From positions 1 through 32,294 of the IMG/VR virus record IMGVR_UViG_3300020173_000034: a DNA stretch of 32,294 bases, one strand, 5' to 3'. Source of the stretch: a virus. Each line of letters opens with the position of its first letter. The stretch's first letter is position 1. Positions 6,600 through 14,855 of this stretch are shown in pieces. The translations under genes were made by a program, and so were the position numbers. The notes beneath the pieces are model-generated. The model had not been told where the DNA came from. It saw only the letters and a program-made list of their open reading frames with translations, and made no database searches.

Positions 6600-8561
6600 A
6601 TGGCAAAACGTAAGTATACTAAGAGGTCTGAGTATTGGGAAAAATTCAAATCTAATACTCCCAATAATAATCTTGAAGAATTAACAAGACAATCTCTTGC
6701 CGAAGAGTTTTCTCCAGAATTAGTCGGAGAATCTCTTTATGAAACAACTGCTTCTAGGCTTTCTGATTCTAGTAAGCGTTCTAGTTCAAGAACTAACAGT
6801 GTTACTCAGAGTTATACTAAAAACAGATTCAAGAATATTGATGATGGTTTATTGCCATTTGATTACTCCCGTGATTCAGTAGATGTACGTGATGCTATTC
6901 AGCTATGTCAGAAAGCTTACTTTAACGTACCAGCTTTCCGCAGTACTATTGATATGTTATCTGATTTCGCTGATTCTGACCTTTATCTAGAAGGCGGTTC
7001 TGATAAATCAAGGAACTTTATTAATGCTTGGTTTAAAAGAATTAAAATACACGATATTAAGTCACAATACTTCCGCGAATACTATAGGTCTGGTAATGTG
7101 TTTATGTACCGTGTAGATGGTAGGATTAAAACAAATGATACTGGTAGGGTTTTAGAGACTTATGGTGCAACTAAAAGTGTGCCTATCCCTATTAAGTATT
7201 TAATCATGAACCCTACAGATATTGCTACTAAAGGTTCTATTTCATTTAATGATTTTCAATACTTTAAAGTTCTTACTCCATATGAGATTTCTCGACTCAA
7301 AGATCCCAAAACTGATCATGAGATTGAGATGTACAACTCTTTACCAGAAGATGTTCAAGTAAGAATACAAAATAACACTGCTACTACAACTGAGCGTTTA
7401 TACATAAAATTAGCATCTGAACTACTACATGTAGTGTTTGCCAAAAAACAAGACTATGAGCCGCTTTCTGTTCCATATGCTTTCTCTGTCCTTGATGACA
7501 TCAATAAGAAATTAGAACTTAAGAAAATTGACCAAGCTATTTCTCGTTCTATTGAGAATGTTGTTTTGTTAGTTACTATGGGTGCAGAGCCTGATAAGGG
7601 TGGAGTTAACCATAAAGCCCTGTCTGCTATGCAGAATATCTTTAAGAACCAAAGCGTTGGTCGTGTTCTTGTATCTGATTATACCACAAAAGCCGATTTT
7701 ATTATTCCTGATCTCCGAAAAGTAATTGGTCCAGAAAAGTATGAAATTTTAAACCGTGACATCCAAGAAGGACTTCAGAATGTTTTACTTGGGGATAACA
7801 AATACGCAGATGGACAACTTAAGATGAAGATCTTTATCCAGCGTCTTGAAGAGTCTCGTCAGCAATTTATTCGTGATTTCTTGCAGCCAGAGATCCGTCG
7901 AATTTGTAAAGCGGCTGGTATGCGTTCTTGGCCAGAGGTTAATTTTGTTAAGACTGATACTCTTGATAATTCAGACATGACCAAGCTTGCTACTCGCATG
8001 ATGGAGCTTGGAGTACTCACTCCACAACAAGGAATGGAAGTTGTTCATAATGGAGTATTCCCAAAGGCAGAAGATCTAATGTCTGCCCAAGAATCTTTCA
8101 AAGAGCAGAGGGAAGAGGGTTACTACATGCCTCTTGTAAATAGCATTAATCTCTTTCAAAACGAGGAAGATTCCGAACAAGAACCTCAAGAACAAGCTGC
8201 ACCTATAGCTCCTTCTGGTGGTCGCCCCATTGGAGTATCTAATTCTAACTTCTCTAAGAAACATATTGTTGAAGCTACTAAAATGGTTAGTGAGTTTGAA
8301 TTGAGAGCTTACCGCGACTTTGCTCTTAAGTTTGGTTTAGAAGAACTTGATGAAGATCGGAAAGACTTAGTTTCTCGCGCTTGTGAATCAATCATTGTTT
8401 CTAAGCCATCAAAAGAGTGGGATGAAACACTATCTAATGTTGTGGAGAATCTAGATAACCTTTCTGAGTTAAATGTTGACCCTGAAGTTCTAGATATGGG
8501 CTCTAAGCATCAGCTTGACGATATGTCTGCTGCAATTTTATATCACTCAACTAAAATTTAA
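6600..8561 (+). CDS. Portal protein
   Basis: A 653-residue protein expected to form the dodecameric portal ring at one capsid vertex, the channel for DNA entry and the tail attachment site. Support is its place directly after the large terminase and before the protease-scaffold gene, its length, and the portal-like stretch at residues about 88-165: a helical segment with AIQLCQKAYFNVPAFRSTID, then INAWFKRIKIHDIKSQYFRE and YYRSGNVFMYRV. The first 80 residues are Ser/Thr/Lys-rich and likely disordered, and a Glu/Gln/Pro-rich linker (residues about 520-540) precedes a helical C-terminal domain. The start follows the late-type motif and has no Shine-Dalgarno. Confidence 0.9.
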   Translation: MAKRKYTKRSEYWEKFKSNTPNNNLEELTRQSLAEEFSPELVGESLYETTASRLSDSSKRSSSRTNSVTQSYTKNRFKNIDDGLLPFDYSRDSVDVRDAIQLCQKAYFNVPAFRSTIDMLSDFADSDLYLEGGSDKSRNFINAWFKRIKIHDIKSQYFREYYRSGNVFMYRVDGRIKTNDTGRVLETYGATKSVPIPIKYLIMNPTDIATKGSISFNDFQYFKVLTPYEISRLKDPKTDHEIEMYNSLPEDVQVRIQNNTATTTERLYIKLASELLHVVFAKKQDYEPLSVPYAFSVLDDINKKLELKKIDQAISRSIENVVLLVTMGAEPDKGGVNHKALSAMQNIFKNQSVGRVLVSDYTTKADFIIPDLRKVIGPEKYEILNRDIQEGLQNVLLGDNKYADGQLKMKIFIQRLEESRQQFIRDFLQPEIRRICKAAGMRSWPEVNFVKTDTLDNSDMTKLATRMMELGVLTPQQGMEVVHNGVFPKAEDLMSAQESFKEQREEGYYMPLVNSINLFQNEEDSEQEPQEQAAPIAPSGGRPIGVSNSNFSKKHIVEATKMVSEFELRAYRDFALKFGLEELDEDRKDLVSRACESIIVSKPSKEWDETLSNVVENLDNLSELNVDPEVLDMGSKHQLDDMSAAILYHSTKI

Positions 8562-8573
8562 GTGTATAACATT
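8562..8573 (+). promoter_or_regulatory. Late-type promoter motif upstream of protease-scaffold gene
   Basis: GTGTATAACATT begins right after the portal stop codon and ends 2 bases before the ATG at 8576, so a transcript from it would have essentially no leader. Confidence 0.4.
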
Positions 8574-8575
8574 TT

Positions 8576-10099
8576 ATGGATTTAAAAGATTTTGAGGTAA
8601 GTAGCTTTGATTGTAACATTAAAGCTCTCAAACAGACTGACTACGAGAAGTTCGGAGTATCAGAAGGATCTATCGCAGAGGCAGCTAAATCTCTACTTCC
8701 AGAAGATTTTGACCCGTCACAGAATGTTGATGTTTTGCCTGTTGTCTTCAACTTAGCTTTAGTTAATGAGTTTAACAAGAACGGAGACGGTATTGATTCT
8801 GAAACAGCCGTAGCAGCAGTAAAAAGATTTATTAATAAGCCAATTAACATTGAACATAAGAAGCATAAAATTGTAGGGCATATGATTAACGCTTCTTTCT
8901 CTGTTGATGAGTATGATTTTAAAGATAACGCTATTGAATCATACGCTGACAAAAAAGAGCCTTTTTATATTAATGCTGCTGGTTTAATTTACAAAAATAT
9001 TTTTCCAGAGTTAGCAGAAGCAATTGAAGAAGCTGCCAAAGAAGAAAATGAAGAATATCAAAGTATTGCTACTAGTTGGGAACTTGCATTTAAGAACTAT
9101 AAAGTCGTCTATGGATCTAATAGATTGGACGAGTGCCAAGTTGCCGAAGGTTCACAGGCAGAAGAGTTAAAGCAATATGTAAAGGGCTTTGGAGGCAAAG
9201 GTATGGACAAAGATGGAACTCCTGTACATCGATTAATTCATGGTGAAACTTATCCTTTAGGAGCGGCATTGACATATAAACCTGCTGCTAGAGTTAAAGG
9301 AGTTTATACTTCAGAACCAGAGAAAAGTGAAAACAATGTTGATAATTCTTTAGCAGAACAAGATAATATTAATATTAAAAATTCCCTAAACAATAAAAAC
9401 ACTGTAACAACAAACAAATTCGATATTTTTGATATGGATAAAGAACAATTCGAAACATTAATGACACAAGTTGCAGAAAGCGTAGCTTCCGTTGTCAAGA
9501 AGGACGATCAAGCCAGCTCCGTTGGCGAGATTATGCGTGATGCTCTTACTGAGCATTCCGAAAACTGGAAATCTAAAGTTCAACTTGAAGCAGAAGCCCG
9601 TGAAAAGGCTGAAGCAGATCTTGCTGAAATGAAAGCTTCTTTTGAAGCTGTTCAGTCAGAACTCACTTCTCTCAAATCTGAGATCGAAGCTCAAGCTGCT
9701 GTTGAGTTATTTAACTCTCGCATGAACTTTATCGACTCCACTTACGAACTTACTGAGGCAGAGCTTCAGTTAGTCGTAGATGAGTTAAAGGTTGTTGAGG
9801 CTTCTGAGGAAGCTTTTGATGCCTTTAAAGGGAAACTTTCTATTCTTTTTGCAAGCAAGACCAAAGAGGCCATTGCTGCTCAAGAAGAGGCTGTTAAAGC
9901 TAAAATCGAAGAAGCTATTGCTTCCAAGATGGCTGAAGAGGCTACTGAAGAGCAAGAAGAAGTTAAGGCTAGTGAAGATGAGCTGGAAGTTGAAGAGGTT
10001 GAAGCCCCTTCTATTCCTAACAACAACGCTGAGGCCTCAGAACAAATCTCTTTAGTTGAAAAACTAAAAGAAAACTTCTCTGTTGAAGTTACTAAATAA
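8576..10099 (+). CDS. Capsid maturation protease fused to scaffold
   Basis: A 507-residue two-part protein. Residues 1 to about 245 look like a head maturation protease: NIEHKKHKIVGHM with His94 and SIATSWELAF with Ser167 are the likely catalytic elements, as in phage serine proteases of the U35/S78-like groups; the third residue is unclear. An Asn-rich linker (about 250-283) leads to a helical, acidic coiled-coil half (about 287-507, rich in Ala, Glu and Lys) typical of internal scaffolds. The role would be to template capsid assembly, then digest the scaffold. Position between portal and capsid genes supports this. Codon use changes at the linker, and Met287 (ATG at 9434) could start a separate scaffold. 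Confidence 0.82.
   Translation: MDLKDFEVSSFDCNIKALKQTDYEKFGVSEGSIAEAAKSLLPEDFDPSQNVDVLPVVFNLALVNEFNKNGDGIDSETAVAAVKRFINKPINIEHKKHKIVGHMINASFSVDEYDFKDNAIESYADKKEPFYINAAGLIYKNIFPELAEAIEEAAKEENEEYQSIATSWELAFKNYKVVYGSNRLDECQVAEGSQAEELKQYVKGFGGKGMDKDGTPVHRLIHGETYPLGAALTYKPAARVKGVYTSEPEKSENNVDNSLAEQDNINIKNSLNNKNTVTTNKFDIFDMDKEQFETLMTQVAESVASVVKKDDQASSVGEIMRDALTEHSENWKSKVQLEAEAREKAEADLAEMKASFEAVQSELTSLKSEIEAQAAVELFNSRMNFIDSTYELTEAELQLVVDELKVVEASEEAFDAFKGKLSILFASKTKEAIAAQEEAVKAKIEEAIASKMAEEATEEQEEVKASEDELEVEEVEAPSIPNNNAEASEQISLVEKLKENFSVEVTK
9434..10099 (+). other. Possible nested scaffold reading frame
   Basis: An in-frame ATG at 9434 (MDKEQFETLMTQVAESVASV) lies exactly where the Asn-rich linker ends and the coiled-coil half begins. 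Translation from it would give a 221-residue scaffold without the protease, as lambda Nu3 is made inside gene C. Codon use becomes richer in C-ending and host-like codons from about this point. A loose late-type motif, CTGTAACAACAA at 9402-9413, lies 20 bases upstream. No Shine-Dalgarno is present. This is inference: the sequence permits the product but does not show that it is made. Confidence 0.4.
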
Positions 10100-10112
10100 A
10101 AATCTAATTACA

Positions 10113-10120
10113 AATAAATA
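10113..10120 (+). promoter_or_regulatory. Weak late-type promoter candidate upstream of decoration gene
   Basis: AATAAATA within TTACAAATAAATA, 2 bases before the ATG at 10123, resembles the second half of the recurrent motif but lacks the GTGTA half. The two capsid genes downstream should be among the most expressed, so some strong promoter is expected here. Confidence 0.25.
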
Positions 10121-10122
10121 TT

Positions 10123-10701
10123 ATGGCTAATGAAATTACTAACTTGTTGCCTTTCCGTCAATATGATGACAACGATGTTGTCAACATGTTCGCTATGGAA
10201 GGTACAAATAAAGGGGCAGGACTTATTGTTAAAGTCTCTGCCGCCAACCTTAACGAAGATCTTGTTGATCTCGTCGATGGTGGAGGCGAATTCCTGACTT
10301 CTCAGGGTAACGCTTATTCTCCACTTTCTGTTAACCCACTTCGTGTGGAAGCTGCTGGATCTGGAGATTCTGCTCTTGGAATTCTTCTTCGTGACGTTCG
10401 TGACACTGACGAAAACGGTGAGAAACTTCGTTTCTACCCACAAAAGAAAGAAGAGCTTCAGTGCGTTCTTTCTGGAGAGTCCGTCCCTGTTGCAACCAAA
10501 GGTATCTTCACTTTCATGGATGATGCATTTACTGGTTCTGTTGTTCCTGCTGTTGGAACTGACGTTTATGGGCACGCTGGTGGAAAACTTGGTGTTGCTG
10601 GTGGTACTGCTGTTAAAGTCGGTCAAGTCCTTGCAACTGGAACTCGTGCTGCTGGTGATACTCACGCAGGAGACTACGCAATCGTTAACATCAACCTCTA
10701 A
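10123..10701 (+). CDS. Putative head decoration protein
   Basis: A 192-residue, glycine- and valine-rich, predicted all-beta protein with no membrane segment. It sits between the scaffold and the major capsid protein, the usual place for a capsid decoration or stabilising protein (compare lambda gpD, upstream of gpE). Stretches such as GSGDSALGILLRDVRD and AVKVGQVLATGTRAAGD suggest short beta-strands joined by turns. Codon use is shifted to C-ending codons as in the capsid gene next door, which suggests very high expression. It is separated from the capsid gene by 15 nt and probably shares its transcript. A head fibre base or minor capsid role cannot be excluded. Confidence 0.7.
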   Translation: MANEITNLLPFRQYDDNDVVNMFAMEGTNKGAGLIVKVSAANLNEDLVDLVDGGGEFLTSQGNAYSPLSVNPLRVEAAGSGDSALGILLRDVRDTDENGEKLRFYPQKKEELQCVLSGESVPVATKGIFTFMDDAFTGSVVPAVGTDVYGHAGGKLGVAGGTAVKVGQVLATGTRAAGDTHAGDYAIVNINL

Positions 10702-10716
10702 TTTTACTCACAGATT

Positions 10717-11832
10717 ATGAAAATTACTATTAAAAGAACTGAAGATCAGTTAGCCCTTGTTCGCGCAATGGGTTCGAATAATCGTGAGGAGGCTTACGAA
10801 GCACAGGCAGCTGTTGCAGAACTTCTTGGACCTGTGGTCACTGAAGTTATCAACAACGCTGTGACTGTTGGAAATCTTTTCACCACCCTGACTTATCAGG
10901 CTGATGATAATCCATCTCTTCCTCTTGACCTTTTCCACGATGTTACTGAAGAAGATTATGTACAGGTTTATTCCCAGCAAGTCGCTGGTGGACTTCCTTA
11001 CAACCAAGTCTTCCCAGCTCATAACGAGCTGAAGTTTAGCACTTACACTCTCGACAGCGCACTCGCTTTCGACCGTAAGTATGCTAAGAAGGCTCGCGTT
11101 GATGTGGTTTCCAAGACCTTTACTCGTATGGCTCAAGAGGTTATGCTCAAGCAGGAGCGCACTGCGTTCAACGTGCTTGCTACCGCTCTCGTTGGTGGAG
11201 ATAGCCTCACTGCTACCGCAGGAGATCATATTATCTCTGCCGCAGGATCGACTCTGCTTCTTGATGACTTGAATCAGTTGATCACCACCTCTAAGCGTAT
11301 CAACAGCTCTTTCGTTGGTGGTACTCCAGTTGGTGGTTCTAAAGTTGGTGTGACTGATTTGCTTGTTTCTCCTGAAGCAGTTGCAGACATTCGCGCTATG
11401 GCTTACAACCCAATCAACACCACGAAAGCTCTTGGTGGAACTATCTCTACCGATGCTGCTTCTAATGGACTTGCTGCTCCAGAAGATCTTCGCTCTCAGC
11501 TTTATAGCGGTGCTGGTCTTCCAAGCTTCTATGGTATCAATATCATTGAAGTTCTTGAAATGGGTAGTGGACAGCGTTTCAATAAGATCTTTGATGCTGT
11601 TAAGGGTAGCGTGAGCTTCACTGAAGCTTCTGATCAGATCCTTATCGGTATCGACCGTTCTCGTGACGCTCTTATCCGTCCTGTTGTTCTTGACGAAGGT
11701 TCAACTGGTGAACTCAACGTTCTCGTTGACGACCAGTTCTCTGTCCGTCAGAATAAGATTGGTTACTATGGTAAAGTTGAAGAGGGTCGCGTCTGTATTG
11801 ACGACCGCGCTCTTTGCGGAATCATCCTCTAA
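10717..11832 (+). CDS. Major capsid protein
   Basis: A 371-residue protein with the size, position and composition of an HK97-fold major capsid protein. The N-terminal half has a long helix-forming region (EEAYEAQAAVAELLGPVVTE), then a beta-rich segment, and SKTFTRMAQEVMLKQERTAF looks like the spine helix. The C-terminal third (VSFTEASDQILIGIDRSRDA) is beta-rich and ends in GIIL. Codon use is clearly unlike the AT-rich neighbours, with many C-ending codons, as expected for the most abundant virion protein. A strong intrinsic terminator follows 20 bases after the stop, isolating this gene's transcript. No Shine-Dalgarno precedes the ATG, and it probably shares the decoration-protein message. 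Confidence 0.9.
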   Translation: MKITIKRTEDQLALVRAMGSNNREEAYEAQAAVAELLGPVVTEVINNAVTVGNLFTTLTYQADDNPSLPLDLFHDVTEEDYVQVYSQQVAGGLPYNQVFPAHNELKFSTYTLDSALAFDRKYAKKARVDVVSKTFTRMAQEVMLKQERTAFNVLATALVGGDSLTATAGDHIISAAGSTLLLDDLNQLITTSKRINSSFVGGTPVGGSKVGVTDLLVSPEAVADIRAMAYNPINTTKALGGTISTDAASNGLAAPEDLRSQLYSGAGLPSFYGINIIEVLEMGSGQRFNKIFDAVKGSVSFTEASDQILIGIDRSRDALIRPVVLDEGSTGELNVLVDDQFSVRQNKIGYYGKVEEGRVCIDDRALCGIIL

Positions 11833-11852
11833 TAGAGGTTTCCTAAATTTAG

Positions 11853-11883
11853 GAGTCGCCCTACGGGGCGGCTCTTTTTTTTT
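11853..11883 (+). terminator. Strong intrinsic terminator after the major capsid gene
   Basis: GAGTCGCCC (11853-11861) pairs with GGGCGGCTC (11866-11874) in a 9-bp stem with one T-G pair and a TACG loop, followed by nine T residues. This is a textbook Rho-independent terminator. A palindrome CCTAAATTTAGG lies just upstream at 11842-11853. The next late-type motif starts 11 bases after the T-tract. Confidence 0.95.
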
Positions 11884-11893
11884 GATTTTTTTA

Positions 11894-11905
11894 GTGTAAT
11901 AGTTT
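11894..11905 (+). promoter_or_regulatory. Late-type promoter motif after the capsid terminator
   Basis: GTGTAATAGTTT lies between the capsid terminator and the ATG at 11916, ending 10 bases before it. Its place right after a terminator is where a new promoter is required. Confidence 0.5.
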
Positions 11906-11915
11906 ATTATAAGTT

Positions 11916-12287
11916 ATGGCAGATCAAGAAAACCTACAAGGGTTCCATTTTGCTGATGGAAAAAATCACGAAGACAAAGGCGAAAGAATTGAAAAAGCTA
12001 GGGAGCTTGAAGATCTACTAGGGATTAAAGATATGAACCCCTACAAAACTTTAGATAAAGAAATATTTGCTGAAACTTTAGCTTCTATGTCTATTTCTCA
12101 GATGACTGAGTTAGCTCAAAGGGTTGGAATTTCAGGAATGGAAATGGGGTCTAAACCTTCTTTGAAAAAGGCATTAGAGAAATCTTTTGATATTTATTTG
12201 AGGCAGCACAATGTTTCTGTTGCTGGATCACCTAAACCAGTAATCTCTACTGAAGACCCAGAAGTTAAGAAGCTGTTTGAGCTATAG
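11916..12287 (+). CDS. Small head-completion-region protein
   Basis: A 123-residue soluble, charged protein. Residues about 58-95 (SISQMTELAQRVGISGMEMG, then KPSLKKALEKSF) resemble a helix-extension-helix (SAP/LEM/Rho-N-like) fold, which often binds nucleic acid. The N-terminal 40 residues are hydrophilic and probably flexible. It is the first gene after the capsid terminator and lies upstream of the connector genes, so a minor head protein or capsid-tail assembly factor is the simplest guess. I do not recognise the family and the assigned fold is tentative. No Shine-Dalgarno is visible. Confidence 0.65.
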   Translation: MADQENLQGFHFADGKNHEDKGERIEKARELEDLLGIKDMNPYKTLDKEIFAETLASMSISQMTELAQRVGISGMEMGSKPSLKKALEKSFDIYLRQHNVSVAGSPKPVISTEDPEVKKLFEL

Positions 12288-12309
12288 AGTTCCCTAAATG
12301 CTTGTTTTG

Positions 12310-12321
12310 CTGTAAGATTAT
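12310..12321 (+). promoter_or_regulatory. Weak late-type promoter candidate
   Basis: CTGTAAGATTAT ends 3 bases before the ATG at 12325. It shares TGTAA with the recurrent motif but little else, so it may be chance. Confidence 0.2.
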
Positions 12322-12324
12322 TTA

Positions 12325-12846
12325 ATGAATGATCTTGGCTCACTAGCAACAAAAATAGTCAATTACGAATTTTCAGAAGATAGACAGAGGTTTCCTGTGT
12401 CTTATGTTTCTGGTTGGCTTGAGACCAACATTGGAGAACTTAATGGCCTCACCAATGAAGAATTTTATGTTAATGATACTGGTGCTATAGAAATTGCTAC
12501 AGGATCAGGTTTATTACCAATTGAAGAAAATATTCTTTCCACACTATATCAGATTCACTACTATGAGAAAGCAGCTAGGGATTCTCTGCGTGGATTTACT
12601 TATGGGGGAGATACTGACTGGATTACCCTCAAAGAAGGTGATACTACTATTCAGAGACAAAACAAAAACTCCGTTGCTAAAACATATAGAGATTTAAAGG
12701 TTGATGCTACTGATAGGCTAAATGATTTGGTAGGACGTTATAACCAATACAAGTCTTCTCCATTGCAGGTATTTGGTCGAGATGGAATTGAGCCAATTGA
12801 CAGCATTGATTCTTATCAACCTACAAGCTCTTATAGATCATACTAA
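12325..12846 (+). CDS. Head-tail adaptor-like protein
   Basis: A 173-residue protein, mostly helical (ENILSTLYQIHYYEKAARDSL, KTYRDLKVDATDRLNDLVGRY), of the size and position expected for the adaptor ring that sits under the portal (compare the gp15-type and gp6-type adaptors of SPP1 and HK97). The N-terminus EFSEDRQRFPVSYVSGWLETNIGELN is probably the portal-proximal part. It is joined to the next gene by a TAATG overlap, so the two should be made together. The assignment rests on gene order and secondary structure, not on a signature motif. Confidence 0.6.
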   Translation: MNDLGSLATKIVNYEFSEDRQRFPVSYVSGWLETNIGELNGLTNEEFYVNDTGAIEIATGSGLLPIEENILSTLYQIHYYEKAARDSLRGFTYGGDTDWITLKEGDTTIQRQNKNSVAKTYRDLKVDATDRLNDLVGRYNQYKSSPLQVFGRDGIEPIDSIDSYQPTSSYRSY

Positions 12847-13295
12847 TGGCTTCACTACTTACATCTGCTCAAAAGTCAGCAATACAAAGTGCATTAAGCG
12901 AAGTACACGATACTTTTGCCAGAGACATTTATGTCTACATAGAAAAGAAGGTTACTACGAGACCTGCTAATTTGAACTACAATCCATTGTACGGCAGGAC
13001 TAAGGATGATTCTAAGTTGAGTTCGCAAACTACGCTAGTCAAGCACACAGTGCAAGCTAGGGTCAGCTACGCGCCAAATCAGGGCGAGTCTATTATAGAC
13101 GCTGGGGCACAATTTAATTTAACCGCTTCTCATGGTAAAGTGAGAATAAAAGTTGATTCAGATGGTTACGAAAAAGTAAAAGATTCTACTAGGATTGAAA
13201 TTGATGACAATTTATTTATTGTAGATACTGACGCAAAAAATGTGGGGCCATTCTCGACTCAATACTATACTGTATTCCTTAAAAGAGAAAACTAA
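12846..13295 (+). CDS. Head-tail connector/stopper-like protein
   Basis: A 149-residue protein with a helical N-terminus (AQKSAIQSALSEVHDTFARDI) and a beta-rich remainder (VQARVSYAPN, KVRIKVDSDGYEKV, RIEIDDNLFIVDTD), a pattern typical of head-closure or stopper proteins that seal the connector after packaging. It starts at ATG in a TAATG overlap with the adaptor gene and ends in another TAATG overlap with the next gene, so the trio should be translated in concert. The role is inferred from order and fold. Confidence 0.6.
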   Translation: MASLLTSAQKSAIQSALSEVHDTFARDIYVYIEKKVTTRPANLNYNPLYGRTKDDSKLSSQTTLVKHTVQARVSYAPNQGESIIDAGAQFNLTASHGKVRIKVDSDGYEKVKDSTRIEIDDNLFIVDTDAKNVGPFSTQYYTVFLKREN

Positions 13296-13939
13296 TGGCT
13301 AAACCGTTTATATCTGCGACTAAATTTAAAGTTACTGTAAATCAAGCTGATCTCCTTCAAGAGATCACTGCTGGTAGAAATGGTAAGGTTACTGGACGAG
13401 AAATAAGAAAGTATGTTTTGCCAATTATTGAAGAAGCTCAAGAAAAATTAATTAAAGATTTTTACAATCATTCTGTTACTAAGGAGATAAAAGCTGGGCC
13501 GACTGCTTCTAACAGCTCTGGCACTTTGAATGGTTATGGTAACCTTTTTTCATTTATTGGTTTTAATAAAGGAGAAGACCCAATAGCAGCAATTGGCAAA
13601 GTTATAAGACAAAAGCTTTTAGTAACAGTTAGGGCAATCTCTAATGGAAGGTTTAGAATATCTATAGCTAACCCCCCTTCCAAAGAGGAGTTTTTTAGCG
13701 TATCCCAAATACCTTGGGCAAGTGGTTCTAGCTGGGCAGAAGGAATAGAAAAGGGAATGTCTAATTTGGGCTCCTTCTTATATAAAGAACGTGGAATTCG
13801 CGGTTCTTCTGCTGGTTCTTTCTCTAGATCAGGCACTGGTATTCAGATCAAAAATAATTTAAGGGCTGCTAGCTTCAGGACTCAGCCTTACATATCTAAA
13901 TTAGTAGATAAGTTCTATAAAGATGTTACAAAATTTTAA
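13295..13939 (+). CDS. Tail completion-like protein
   Basis: A 214-residue basic protein. It has an N-terminal helix (GREIRKYVLPIIEEAQEKLIKDFYNH), a central beta region (KLLVTVRAISNGRFRISIAN) and a Gly/Ser-rich segment (about residues 148-186, including SWAEGIEKGMSNLG and GIRGSSAGSFSRSGTGI). This layout resembles tail completion proteins of the HK97 gp10 type, which cap the proximal end of the tail. It sits third in the overlapping connector run and is 3 nt from the next gene. Assignment is by order and general fold. Confidence 0.55.
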   Translation: MAKPFISATKFKVTVNQADLLQEITAGRNGKVTGREIRKYVLPIIEEAQEKLIKDFYNHSVTKEIKAGPTASNSSGTLNGYGNLFSFIGFNKGEDPIAAIGKVIRQKLLVTVRAISNGRFRISIANPPSKEEFFSVSQIPWASGSSWAEGIEKGMSNLGSFLYKERGIRGSSAGSFSRSGTGIQIKNNLRAASFRTQPYISKLVDKFYKDVTKF

Positions 13940-13942
13940 AAA

Positions 13943-14821
13943 ATGAAAGCTCAATTTGATCAAAATTTATTGTCTAGTTTTTACTTGTGGTTAGAGAATC
14001 GTTTGTTAAAATCTGACACAAAAGCTTATCTTACGGGATTAGAAAATAATTTTCGTTATGTGGATTTCGATGACATTCCTACTGATATGGTTGGGTATCA
14101 GGGGGAATATCGACAGCTTGTAGCTGATTATGACGTTGATGTGGTTAATTCTGGTTTTTTTGTTGGAAATGCTTTTATTACAGGAGATTCTAGCGCTAAC
14201 GGAAGCGTATATACAGATTACAATAATGGCCGCATCTTATTCCCTTCGGCTTCTGGGACTGGGTTGAGCGTTTCTGGCACGTATTCAGTAAAGGAGGTTA
14301 ATACTTATATTTCTCATGATGATGATCTAGAATTTTTGGTACACTCTGATTTTATTGAGAATGGTCAAGATTCTCCTTATTTTTACAATGAAACTGGAAT
14401 TCTTGATAAAGGATCTTATTTCCTTCCAGCCTGTTTTATTTCCCTAGCTTCTTCTGAGAATGAAGAGTTTTCATTTGGTGGAGAAGAAAATACTCAAAGT
14501 AGAGTCCGTGTTATGGTTCTCACAAAAGATTCTTATATTTTAGACTCTGTGATTTCTAGACTTAGAGATACCGTAAGGGAAAAGGTGACTCATGTTCCTT
14601 ATGAGGATTTTCCATACGCTTATTCTTATTCTGTTAAGGATTTCCCTTATACTTATACTGGTATTGTGGGAGATCAAGGAGATAGTCCATTATGTTCTTA
14701 TATTGATCGCGTTACTGCTTCTAAGGTTGTTTCTGAAGCTTTGCGGGAAAAACTCAATAAAGATTTCTCTATAGCATTCTTAGATTTTGATTTATCGACA
14801 TATCGTTTCCCAAGATTATGA
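13943..14821 (+). CDS. Putative tail terminator or neck protein
   Basis: A 292-residue beta-rich, Asp- and Tyr-rich acidic protein. The first part is helical (LLSSFYLWLENRLLK), then comes a long beta segment with turns (YNNGRILFPSASGTGLSVSG), then a segment (VMVLTKDSYILDSVISRLRD) similar in character to tail terminators, which stop tube polymerisation. It lies directly before the tail tube gene, the standard place for the terminator. It is larger than most terminators (about 130-200 residues), so an inserted or added domain is likely. I recognise no specific motif, and a neck-decoration role is possible. Confidence 0.5.
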   Translation: MKAQFDQNLLSSFYLWLENRLLKSDTKAYLTGLENNFRYVDFDDIPTDMVGYQGEYRQLVADYDVDVVNSGFFVGNAFITGDSSANGSVYTDYNNGRILFPSASGTGLSVSGTYSVKEVNTYISHDDDLEFLVHSDFIENGQDSPYFYNETGILDKGSYFLPACFISLASSENEEFSFGGEENTQSRVRVMVLTKDSYILDSVISRLRDTVREKVTHVPYEDFPYAYSYSVKDFPYTYTGIVGDQGDSPLCSYIDRVTASKVVSEALREKLNKDFSIAFLDFDLSTYRFPRL

Positions 14822-14825
14822 TCTA

Positions 14826-14837
14826 GTGTATTTAATG
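14826..14837 (+). promoter_or_regulatory. Late-type promoter motif upstream of tail tube gene
   Basis: GTGTATTTAATG lies 5 bases after the stop at 14821 and ends 18 bases before the ATG at 14856, the longest spacing in the set. Confidence 0.4.
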
Positions 14838-14855
14838 TAAACCTTTTAATTTAAT

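Noticed and set aside
10108-10720. Long open frames on both strands over the decoration gene (leftward 185 codons, rightward 125 codons)
   Set aside because: Both are by-products of the biased codon use of the decoration gene; their translations are Ser- or Leu-rich and lack sensible starts.
11663-11899. Rightward 78-codon frame across the end of the capsid gene
   Set aside because: It runs through the terminator hairpin and its T-tract and is out of frame with a certain capsid gene.
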